Of a DNA stretch of 64,000 bases, positions 23,240-32,700 are shown piece by piece (position 1 is the first letter of the stretch; each line of letters starts with the position of its first letter). Below the pieces are notes generated by a model. That model was not told where the DNA came from. It did not search any database and worked only from the letters and a program-made list of their open reading frames with translations. The stretch is taken from positions 295,785,782 through 295,849,781 of the forward strand of contig OX465600.1 in assembly GCA_950022295.1 (NCBI GenBank), read 5' to 3'. The translations under genes were made by a program, and so were the position numbers. This DNA comes from Bromus sterilis. Lineage: Eukaryota > Streptophyta > Magnoliopsida > Poales > Poaceae.

Positions 23240-25061
23240 ATGTGACTCGTGGTTGGATAATGTTACCTCTTCGGCAGGAAGATTAATCCTTCTTAATGCA
23301 AATCTTTCTAGCATTGCTTATTACTATATGTCAATGTTCATGATCCCTAAGATAGTGATTAAGAGATTGGATGTGCATAGAAGGAGGTTTTTTTGGCAGG
23401 CTTCTGCTGGTAAGAAGAGGTACTATATGGTCAAATGGTCCAGGGTTTGTCGATCGAAGAAGAAAGGGGGTTTGGGGGTTAAGAACTTGCATCGGAAAAA
23501 TGTGAGTTTGTTGGTCCAATGGTGGTGGAAGTTAGAGAAGTACAAAGGCTTGTGACAGGATGTGATCCGCGCAAGGTACTTCAAAAAATATTGTGTGGCA
23601 TCGGTGAAAGAGAGGTTTAATGAATCTCCTTGCTGGAAAGCTATCCTAAAAGTTTAAAATGTTTACCTGGCTGGGAGGAATGTTGTGATTAAATTTGGTG
23701 CCTCAGCTAGTCTCTGGCTTGATACTTTAGATGGTAATGTACCCTATTATGAGAAATATCCTGTGTTATTTGTCTTGTGTGTTAAACCTGATTGCACAGT
23801 GATGCAAGCTCTGAATGAGGTTCGTGCGGCTCTGTTTAGGCGCAGGCTTAACTGTGAACTGTTGGCCCAATGGGAGCATATAGTACAGGGGTGTACTCCT
23901 GTGAGTGCTTCGGGTGAGGATGACTTGATCTCATGGTCTTTGGGAAAGAAATCCCAATTCTCTAGAAAGTCTATAAATAAATTCCTGGAAGAGGGTTTAC
24001 ATGGTTGTGATTGCAAATGGATCTATAAAGCTAAGATTCCTATGAAGCTTTAGATATTTTTGTGGCAATTGCAACAAGACAATGTGTTAACCAGAGCTGT
24101 GACGCAGTGTAAGATTTGGGGTGGTAACACCAAATGCTCCTTTTGTTGTGAGAAAGAGACTGCTGAGCATCTCTTTTTCACCTGTCCAGTGGCTCCTGTT
24201 GCTTGGCGTATAGTGGCATCTGTATTTTGGGTTGAGTTCTGTCCTAATAATATGTGGCAATACTTTTCTTGGTGTTTTATGATTTTTCTGGATGGAGAAA
24301 CCTTTTACACTGTTGGCCTAGCAGCTGTCTGCTAGGCTATTTGTAATGCCCGGAATAGGGCGACCTTTGAATCTATGGTGTTAAAAACACCTTTTGACAT
24401 TGTATTTATCACCTGCGGCAACCTTATGTATTGGGAAGGATTGCAAAAGCTAAGTGGAGACATGGAGGACCTGAAGATGGGCGTGATGATTCTTCGCTCC
24501 AATGCGATGCAGATGACGGAGGCGTGCATCACTGGGAGGGATTGACGGCATGATCGTGTATCTGGACGCTCGCCAGGGGTCTTCTGATCTGCAAGTGGGA
24601 GATGGTTCACTTTCTATTTTGCTTCTGTTGGTGTTAAACTTTGGTCTGCAATATGTGGAACTGGTGGTTCGTTGGGCTGGTGTGCCCGGTTGCTGTTAGG
24701 ATAGTTGCGGGCAGCTATGTTAGGTTTTCGCCATATGGCGGGGAGTCGACGTCGATTCTCTAGGTTGTGGGTTTCCCAACATGGTTGATCGCACTTTCCC
24801 TGCTCTTCTTCACATACAGATGGTTGAACTATTGTATTTCCGTTACATGTTAATGGAAAGGGGTGCGTGTCCGGGTAAAAAAAATGACAATATATATTTA
24901 TCTACCTCCTTGTGCCTCTACCGGCAGTCTCTGTCCTGAGGGCGATGTCGCTGATGTAGAATTTGGAGGGAAACTTAAAATGATACCATGAGCTCCTGCC
25001 CCCCTCTTGCCCCCGCGTCACCGCCCACCTCGCCCTTTGGCCTCTTTCTAATAACAAGATC

Positions 25062-25548
25062 ATGACCAGGGACAATCTGAAGAAGAGGCACATTGTCAAA
25101 CCTTTAGACTGTGTCTATCGCTATGAAAATGAATATGTTCACCACTTGTTTTTTGATTGCATAGTGGCCAAAAACATTTGGGAAGTAGTTAGCACAAATT
25201 TTAACAATATAATTGGAGATTGCGTTGAACCAGTAGCCAAATTCTGGTTGTCTGAGAAAAGAAATGTTGCATCTAATTTAGTCTCTTCTGCTGTCAAGTG
25301 GAGTTTGTGGAAACACAGAAACTCTATGATTTTTAACAATGTAGTTTGGATCTTCATAACCCAGGTGTGGAGGGAGATCTTGAGAACAATCAGGTATTGG
25401 ATGATGTTATCTACAAAGATCTGCAAGGAGAGGTTGGAGAGCTTCCTCAACATGGGGGAGGCCCTCATCAGGCAACCTTTATTGATCCTGGGTGGCTGAA
25501 AGATAGCCTGAAAGCCATCCTGGGTGGCTGAAAGATAGCCTGAAAGCC
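25062..25548 (+). pseudogene. LINE zf-RVT tail fragment (second LINE)
   Basis: An uninterrupted frame from 25062 encodes MTRDNLKKRHIVKPLDC, then YVHHLFFDCIVAKNIWEVVS and KFWLSEKRNVASNL, then WSLWKHRNSMIFNNVVW. This is the zinc-binding zf-RVT domain and C-terminus of a plant LINE ORF2: a C-x-n-H-H-L-F-F-x-C core followed by the W-x-x-W-K-x-R-N-x-x-I-F block. It is a different family from the LINE ending at 24885. Reverse transcriptase and endonuclease are absent. It ends in a short tandem repeat at 25485-25548 and abuts a host-gene fragment. Confidence 0.8.
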
Positions 25549-25555
25549 ACCCTGG
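25485..25555 (+). repeat. 32-bp tandem repeat, two copies plus a partial
   Basis: Two identical 32-base units (25485-25516 and 25517-25548), each beginning atcctgggtggctgaaagat, are followed by a partial third (accctgg). They lie at the end of the LINE fragment and start of the host-gene fragment. Confidence 0.85.
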
Positions 25556-25951
25556 ATATGAGTAAGTAAAACCGACCTCGATCATGGCCTTTCTTCCTGC
25601 TGTATTTCACTTATTTACCATATCAGGGATACTTAATATGCGACAACATGCTTTGAGCAGTGCAGCTAGTTTTCTTCCCTATCTATAAGATGCTTTCCTA
25701 ACGATGATAACCAAAATTTATAAAACTGAACCAGTAGTCCCACAATTTGATGCCTCTTAACTATGGCTGCTTTATGTGTTCTTTCTGTTTCCCTTGCATT
25801 TCCTCATATACTAGTATACCTTTTCGTTTCAATTTGTCACTTGAGAGTAAGGCTCGGTGGAAAAAAAGTACAACAGGAAGGATTGTGCGCGTAACACTAG
25901 GTAAGTAAAACCGACTCCATGTTGTTTCCTCATAGTTTTTCTTCCTGCTGC
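25549..25951 (+). pseudogene. Paralogous fragment of the MLKL-NTD-like gene region
   Basis: This segment matches 56160-56300 followed by 56755-57035 with only scattered differences. Shared landmarks are the donor-like ggatatgagtaagtaaaacc, 'gggatacttaatatgcgaca', and the exon-like segment reading ESKARWKKSTTGRIVRVTL before gtaagt. It lacks the 451-bp foldback element found between these two parts at 56304-56754 and so preserves the unoccupied site (gctttccta at 25692-25700). It is bounded by a LINE fragment on the left and CACTA repeats on the right. It is too short to be a functional gene. Confidence 0.8.
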
Positions 25952-26475
25952 ATTTCAAATGCGCCACTAAGGACAAGCCACTAATAAAGCCTTAATAGTG
26001 GCGCATTTAAAATGCGCCACCCCTAAAACCCATATGCGTGGCGCATTTTGAAATGCGTCACCCATAAGGCCTTATGGGTGGCGCATACTAAAAATGCGCC
26101 ACCCATAAGAGTTTTAGGGGTGGCGCATTCTGAAAATGTGCCACTATTAAAAAAATTAAATTTTGAATTTTGAATCTGGATAACAATTCTTTTTTTTTAA
26201 TCTCAGGTTAGTATGCTTAATGCCCGGTCACTATGCTTAATCTCAGGTCAAACTTTCCCGAGGGTCACCCATCCTAGCACTACTCCAGCCCCAACACGCT
26301 TAACTTCTCAGTTCTATTCAACTTCCACCCCAGCTCACCTAGCAGGCACTTGTTTACATATCTATCATATAAATTCTATTAAAGCATGTTGATGTCTAGG
26401 ACCTTGTTGATGTTCATGGGTGTGCTAAAATTTCTGTTACTAGTGGTGCGCCACTAGTAAGTTAATTTTTTTTTC
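25952..26475. mobile_element. CACTA transposon fragment with subterminal repeats
   Basis: Nine alternating copies of a GTGGCGCATTT / AAATGCGCCAC motif lie between 25955 and 26150, spaced 15-35 bases and in both orientations; 'GGTGCGCCACTAGTAAG' follows at about 26443. Dense alternating subterminal motifs and a CACTAGTA-type end are typical of Triticeae CACTA (En/Spm-like) transposons. No transposase is present and the element is truncated. Confidence 0.65.
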
Positions 26476-26522
26476 ATTTTTTTGTCTCCAAATCTTCAAG
26501 CGCCTATAACTTTTCTGTTAGG

Positions 26523-26602
26523 TTTTTGAGGATTCTAAAAATGTTCAACGGGGTACGCCTGATTGTTGATGAAGAAGGGGATGCATCGGGGGCATCCCCA
26601 AG
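26523..26602 (-). mobile_element. Left piece of a second Athila-like internal fragment
   Basis: 'ttgttgatgaagaaggggatgcatcgg' and the following 'ggggcatccccaag' match 17559-17595 inside the Athila-like element. The fragment continues after the gypsy insertion at 40430. It is bounded on the left by CACTA-type sequence. Confidence 0.7.
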
Positions 26603-29600
26603 TGTAACACCCTCACTGTCAGTGAACAGTAATCACTGTTACTGTTCATCACTACTGTTCAAATTTTTTTCTTTAATCAAATGGTTCAGTACAAATTCAA
26701 ATTCCCCTTGATATGGTGGCAAGCAAAGTGAACCATGGGCCTTGATCATCATGGATGAAAACATAGTCCAATCCATAAGCTTTTGAAATCAATTCAAATC
26801 TAAAAATGCCTTTGGTGAAATATTAAAAATAAAGTGGAATATAAACTTTCTCCAAAAATTATGGAACTACTTTTATAAAATCCCAAATATTCATTGGACC
26901 ATGCCAATGTGGTCTTGAGTATTTATTAAGTTATAGAAAATTCCAAACAAATTAAACAGTAGAAAAAAAACCAATTTAATCATTTAATATTATAATAAAA
27001 TATTAAATGAATTTTATAAGTGACCAAACCTTTTGTGGCACTAGACTAGGGTATAACAATAATTATGGGTCACTTGCAACATTTTATATAAATGCCCATG
27101 TGCATAAAATAATTGCTAAAAGAAATAAACATAAAAGAATAACAGGACACCTAATCTAGCCCAAGCCCACCAGACCAACCCCCCTGTTCCCCTTGGGCTG
27201 AGCCCACCCCAGCCCAACCGCCCCCCCGAACCGTCCCCTTCCTCTCGCTACAGGGGAGGCAGGGCGTGCGTGGCAGCCATCCCATGGCGCCATGGCCACG
27301 GCTGCCTCGCTGTCGGCCATCCCCCGGCTCCGTTGGGGTATATGACCACCCCATGCCCCCCGAACCCTAGCGCCCTCCCCTGTCTTCCTTGCGCCGCCGC
27401 TCCCCTCTCCCGCTGCTTGGTCCGAGCGCCACGCCGTCGCGTCGTTGTGCCGCCGTGGCCACCTGCCACCTCCGGCCGCTACGTCGTGTCTACGAGGACC
27501 GTCGTGCTCCTCTACGCCTTTTCCACCTTGGAATTAAGCCGGGACGTCCGCCTCGCCGCGAATTGGGCCTCGCCCTCCGCCACAGCCGTGACGCACTCGC
27601 CGCCGATTCGCCGCCTCCGGCCCGCCCCGACCTCGTCCGAGCTCGCCACCCGCCTCCCCTCGGTGAGCTGCACCGATTCCCCCTCTCTCTCTGCCGATTC
27701 CGTGCCGTAGCACTCCCCCCTGCCGTGCTCTGCTTCGGGCGCTGCCGCGACCGCCATGGACGAGCACACGCCCACCCCACGCGATGTCGCGCGCTTGCCG
27801 CAGTTTTTCCCGAGCCCACGCCCTGCCTGCGCCCCATTCATCTCCCTGGCCGCCCTCGCACCCCCTGGTCGCAAACGCGACCTCGCCGCTCTGGCCCCCT
27901 GCCCCGTTGCTCGCCGCCGCTTGCCTCCAAGCGCTCCGCCTGCTCGAGGCCGGCGGCTTCTGCGCGCGCCGTTCCGCCGCCCGTGGCCGCGGCCCTCCAC
28001 CCCCACTGCATGCCCCTCGCCGGAACTGACGTCGCCGGCGTGCGTTCGTCGCCGGCGTGCTGTGGGACTAACCCCCCCTTATTAGCGCTAAAATCCCCCC
28101 ATGGGCCGCTGACTAGTGGGGCCGCCCCCCTGTATACCTCTATGGAATTAGTTAAAACACTAATTAAACCTGTCTCCATGACAGGTAGACCCCACCTGTT
28201 AATAAGTTAATAAAATGATTAAGTTAATTAATTAACCGATTTAATTTATTCTGTTAGTATGACATGTGGGACCCCACTGTTAATTAGATTTAATTAATTG
28301 ATTTATTAGCCATGTGAGGCTGACCAGTGGGACCCACTGGTCAGGTTTGACCAGTCAAACTGTTGTGGATAATGTTTCTGTTAATAAATAAAAATAATTT
28401 AGAAAATGATTTAAATTGCTTAAAACTTTAGAAAATCATAGAAAATAAACCGTAGCTCAGATTCAAAAACTTTATACATGAAAGTTGATCAAAAAAATAT
28501 AACGAATACGGATACGCTATCCGTATACCAACCCCACCCCCCTAACACACCGATCATCGACATTTCCCCCTCCGGGCTGTCTGTCGATAATTCCCGGTAC
28601 CGATAAAAAGTACCCGGATGAATTTATCTCGAACACGAAAGTTGTCCGGAATGGTTCAACTAACACGGATACACCCCCCTTATGTTTTTCGGATGTCCAC
28701 GACACCTCCGGCTTGATCCTTCCCCCTCTGGACACCCTGTCCGGTAATCACCCGGAGCCGGTATATCATCCCCGAATAAATTCCCGCTCCGAGCATCGTG
28801 CATTGCACTGCGTTAGAACACCGTTAACTTTTCCTCTGTCATGTCATGCATATGTTTGTATATTCTTGCTGTGTATTTACTATTTCTTCCCCCCCTTAAT
28901 CTCCGGTAGACCCCGTTGCTACCGCCGACTACACTGCTGCCTGGTACGACTACTTCGTCGACGACCCTGCCCCTACCGTCGAGCTTCCAGGCAAGCAGAG
29001 CCATTCTCTTCCGCAGATATCGCCTACCTTTTCCGTACTTTCTTGCACTAGGCATGGTTACTGCTGCTGCTACGATTACAATCCTATTCAATTGCATAGC
29101 CTGATTTTGTCGCCCCTTGATGTACCTTTCTTATCCTATGCTGCCTATTATAATTATGCATATATTCAGCAGTGAACCCTGCGCATTGTTAGCTAGGACT
29201 AGATAGCGGGCCGTGATCACTCAGGGGGGTGAACACGGATACTATATATACAACTGCACAGGTACGGAACAAAGCAGACACCGCCAAAGGCCCCTATCTG
29301 GGTTATGCCTAGTCACCCTCAAGTGTGAGCTATCAAGGAGTAATCCTTGTACTCCACTCGAGGCTGACTTTGTCTTGCCGCCATAGGGTCCTGAACAACG
29401 GTTGTCCTTAAAGGTAAGAAAGTCGAGCGACCCAACGGTGCCCGTGAGAGGTATATCGTCAGGAACGACACGGAGGGTACGACCGACGTTACTGGCGTGC
29501 TTGGCCCCTGCTTGTATCCCGCGAGAGTTACCAAACCACGAAAGTCGAGCTCTACCAAGAGCACACGCGAGACAAGGTAAGGAGACGGTTCACCTTGTTG

Positions 29601-30964
29601 GTAACTGCAGTGACTTGGTGGGACGACAGGGCAGGCACCGATGTACTGGTGGTCCTGACTGCTGTCGTTGACCGCGGGTCGGTTAAGTCGAGGCAACGAT
29701 AACGGTTGTCAGGCAGGTTAATTAAATGCTAAATGGTTCGGCGGATGACTTGAGAGACCCGTTGGTCTGTACGCACTACCTACACGTGGGATTACGGTGT
29801 GGGCCCTCCGCGTCGTAGTTCGTCCGAAAGCTCTTCAGACGTCAGCAGTATTGCGGCCTGATCGCCGGGAAGTGGTCTTGTCTTTTTGCTGCAGCAGGTG
29901 TGTTTGGATTTGCTTTTGCTTCACCGGCCAGACTCGCACCGTGCAGGAGCGTGCAAGGGTGAGGGACCTAGACCCCTTGGCGCATAGGATATAGTCCGAC
30001 GGATGGCCTCTCTGCTGAGGCTAGGATGGGCTGCGATGTGTCGGATAGCCTCGGTGGGGCGTTCCCTAACAAGGTTCACGCCACCCTGGAGATCCGAGCG
30101 TGCAGGATGAACAGTAGTGCACCCCTGCAGGGAGTTTAATCTATTCGAATAGCCGTGTCCACGGTAAATGGACGCTTTATGCTGAAGCTGGATCTTACCA
30201 GTAGAAACTATTACTATTAAACTGTATGGTTCCGGGTCTTCTTCCTCGCAGGGAGTCGAGGAGGGGAACTCGGAGGCATTGTTATTATTAATCATTACAA
30301 CTTATATTATACAATGCTGCAGAAACTTCTGCTTCATTGTTACTTTATTGCTTTATATAAACTGTTGGCTGTTTCTCTTCTCATGCTGCAAGACATCGTC
30401 AGAAGATGCTAGTCTTCGATAGGCCTAGCTTCTTACCCTTATTCTGATTTCTATCTTGCAGTCCACTATATATACAGCCTCTCTTTTCCGTTGATACAAA
30501 TGCATAATGCTTAGTAGCGGACGTAAGACTCGCGGGTATACTAGATACTCACCTGCTTTATTTCCTTTACTGTTTTGCCTGATCGGCCGCTGCAGTCGAC
30601 GTTGGAGCCTAGGAGCAGGAGTACCCCGGAGGCGGATACTACTACGTCGAGACCCCCGTTGACCAGGACCAGGAGTAGTTTCGGAGGATCCCAGGTAGGA
30701 GGCCTTGCCTTTTCGATCTGTATCTCTGATGTTATTTGTGCTAGCCTTCTTAAGGAAAAACTTGACTAACTATGTCTGTACTCAGATATTATGACTTGTA
30801 TAACTTATGTATTCGGGTCCGCGTGACCCCCTTTATTGTAACATATTGGTTTATCCTTTTGTGTTTAGTGTTGTGTTGTGATATTCTCACCGTGGCACCC
30901 TAATCTCAGCCGTGTACCCTGCGTGTATGATTACTGTACACGGATTGATTTTGGGGGCGTTACA
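26603..30964 (+). repeat. 5' LTR of the gypsy element (4362 bp)
   Basis: Starts TGTAACACCCTCACTG and ends GGGGGCGTTACA. Very long for an LTR. It contains an AT-rich head (26603-27150), a strongly GC-rich block (about 27150-28080), and a tail with many short open frames on both strands. A reverse-oriented solo copy is at 45166-52889. Confidence 0.93.
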
Positions 30965-30967
30965 AGT

Positions 30968-30980
30968 TGGTATCAGAGCC
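30968..30980 (+). other. Primer-binding site, initiator tRNA-Met type
   Basis: TGGTATCAGAGCC lies three bases after the LTR end and is the standard initiator-methionine tRNA primer site of plant gypsy chromoviruses and many copia elements. Confidence 0.92.
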
Positions 30981-31617
30981 GACTGCCTGTAGGAAGCCAC
31001 CCCACCACTACCTGGTCGAAGTTGAGTCTAGACTTTGAAAAACTAATTTTCTAACTTAATATTTTGCTTACGGGCCCACATCGATGTCACTACGTGTGAT
31101 ATCTATGGTATTAGGATCCTTTTCTCCTTACCTATGCTCTGGGACTCTGCTCTCTTATCCTTGCTGGTAAGTTTTACAAAATCTGACATTAGGATCACGT
31201 TCTATTGATTCCACCCGGCGTTTTTGGTGCTTCCCCCATTGATTGCGTCGTGTCGCAGGAGTCATACCCCAGGTCCCGGACCGCGGATCCCATTCTCATT
31301 CTGGGCAGGCCGCTCGTCCTATGGCATTAACTCCTGTGGCCAACAGTTTTCTTGCGGCGTGATTGACATAGTGGAATCTATGTCGCGTCGTGTAATCCTT
31401 ACCGCGATCTGCGCGCCGCCTAGTGTGTCCTTTTTCCTTAATTTCTACGATGTTACGCTGCCCGATTTTCGATTGAATCTATGTGTGGTTGTGTATGTCT
31501 TATATGACTACTCCTATATATCCGCGCCTCCTCTTTGTTGTCGCTTTACCTCTTACTCGTTTCCGGTATCTCGTTAAAATGTTCATCGCTGAAATACCCC
31601 TGTTAAATTCTAGCAGG

Positions 31618-32700
31618 ATGGCTGGTCGTGGTGGTCGTGGTCGTGGTCGTGGTGCCAACGATCCACCTCCGCCGCCGGACTACATGGCCGCGATGATGCA
31701 GCAGTTTCAGATGAACCAAGTGTTTATGCAAGGAGTCATAGATCAGCTCCAGAATCAGAACCAGAACCAGAACCAGCACCAGCATCAGCCGCCTGTGGTT
31801 ACTCTGCGGGATTTCATGCGTCTCAATCCCCCTCTCTTCCACCAGCCTGAACAGCCGCTGGATGCTGATGATTGGCTTCGTGACATCACTCGACAGCTGG
31901 AGTTCGCTAATGTGAGCGCTGCTGATTACGTCAACTTTGCGTCCTATTTCCTGCGTGGCCCCGCTGCTCAGTGGTGGGACACTTACAAGGGCTCGCTAGC
32001 TGAAGGGACTGTCGTCACCTGGAATGACTTCAAGACTGCCTTCCGTGCTCGTTATGTCCCCCAGGCGATTATGAACCGTATGAAGGCCGAGTTCCGCAAC
32101 CTCGTTCAGGGCAACAAAACTGTCGAGGCATATTAGAGGGAATTCCTCCGCCTCTCCCGCTATGCTGCAAGTGACCTCCCCAATGATGCACGTAGGCAAG
32201 AGAAGTTCCGTGATGGGATCAACCCGGATCTCCAGCTTGCACTGGCTTTGCACATCTTCCCCGACTTCGCCACCATGGTGAACCAGACTATCACTCTTGA
32301 GACAGCTCAGCTTAAGTTCGGTGGTTCGCCGAAGCGCCCCCGTGATGCTGGCTCATCTTCGGGCACAGCACAGAAGCAACGCGTTTGGCTTCCACACAGT
32401 CTTATGCGTCCAACTGCCCCTGCACCAAGGCCGTCGTATGTTGCACCCCGTCTGCCTCTGCCCCCGCCGAGACAGCCGAAGACTGAGACTGCACCTCTCC
32501 ATCCTCAAGATGGTCTGTGTTTCAAGTGCCGTCAGCCAGGCCACATTTCCAGAGACTTCCCTCAGCGACAGAATCAACTGGTAGTTCACCCTGCTGGCCG
32601 CGGAAATGGTCGTGGCAACAATGGGACCCTCAACTATAATACTGGGTCAAATCCTCAGGCTCGTGGTCATGCTTACAACATTGATGTTGAAGCATCTCAG
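31618..32700 (+). pseudogene. Gag of the gypsy element
   Basis: The chosen start at 31618 gives MAGRGGRGRGRGANDPPPPP, a usual opening for chromovirus Gag. A Gln-Asn-rich run follows (QNQNQNQNQHQHQ), then the capsid core: FHQPEQPLDADDWLRDI, AAQWWDTYKG and FKTAFRARYVP. An in-frame TAG at 32134-32136 falls in the AYQREFLRLSRYA motif, where Gln (CAG) is expected. The frame continues through KFRDGINPDLQLAL to a zinc knuckle near 32519-32560 (CFKCRQPGHISRDF). There the last Cys of CX2CX4HX4C is replaced by Phe, which should disable RNA binding even without the stop. Confidence 0.88.

Larger units (their letters stand above)
11864..24545 (+). pseudogene. LINE ORF2: endonuclease, reverse transcriptase, zf-RVT (split)
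   Basis: The start encodes QGLFWNCRGVGKKGMVPAFL, the usual opening of plant LINE apurinic-like endonucleases. GGMYTWSNNQSHPTLEKLDR at about 12397-12456 is the late endonuclease motif, and the His of HNALLLET is the expected catalytic His. The reverse transcriptase runs from about 12800: LLQGDQNTAYF, SREEVKSALFAMNS, then LKLDFEKSYDKVNWGFL ending at 13728. It resumes at 21435 with VRQGDPLSPFLFNIVEE and the catalytic YADD at 21639-21650. After the solo LTR it resumes at 23245 (SSIAYYYMSMFMIPK, RRRFFWQAS) and reaches a zinc-binding zf-RVT region near 24130-24200 (CSFCCEKETAEHLFFTCPVA). Stops at 12779, 13408 and elsewhere, plus shifts in the endonuclease, show it is defunct. Confidence 0.87.
10815..24885 (+). 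mobile_element. Plant L1-type LINE, interrupted by two LTR insertions
   Basis: ORF1-like and ORF2 (endonuclease, reverse transcriptase, zf-RVT) remnants run left to right and end in an A tail (gggtaaaaaaaatg) at about 24880. Two later insertions split it: an Athila-like element at 13729-21429 and a solo copia LTR at 21924-23239. Removing them leaves about 5.1 kb. The 5' end is not clear; the sequence becomes LINE-like at about 10815, directly against the protease relic, suggesting 5' truncation. Stops and frame changes are scattered throughout, so the element is inactive. I could not find the LINE's own target duplication. Confidence 0.85.

Noticed and set aside
24886..25061. Continuation of the serine-protease relic beyond the LINE
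   Set aside because: If the LINE had split the protease gene, its 5' part should lie here. The minus-strand frame (FPSKFYISDIALRTE) shows no protease motif, so I left the stretch unassigned.
27389..28210. A 273-codon open frame and overlapping frames on both strands (also 36853-37533)
   Set aside because: They lie in the GC-rich part of a gypsy LTR, are Arg/Pro/Ala-rich, overlap on several frames and differ in length between the two LTRs because of small indels. This is expected of GC-rich non-coding DNA.
31603..31842. Minus-strand frame with a Thr run, opposite the Gag start
   Set aside because: It is a shadow of the Gln-Asn and Gly-Arg repeats of Gag.
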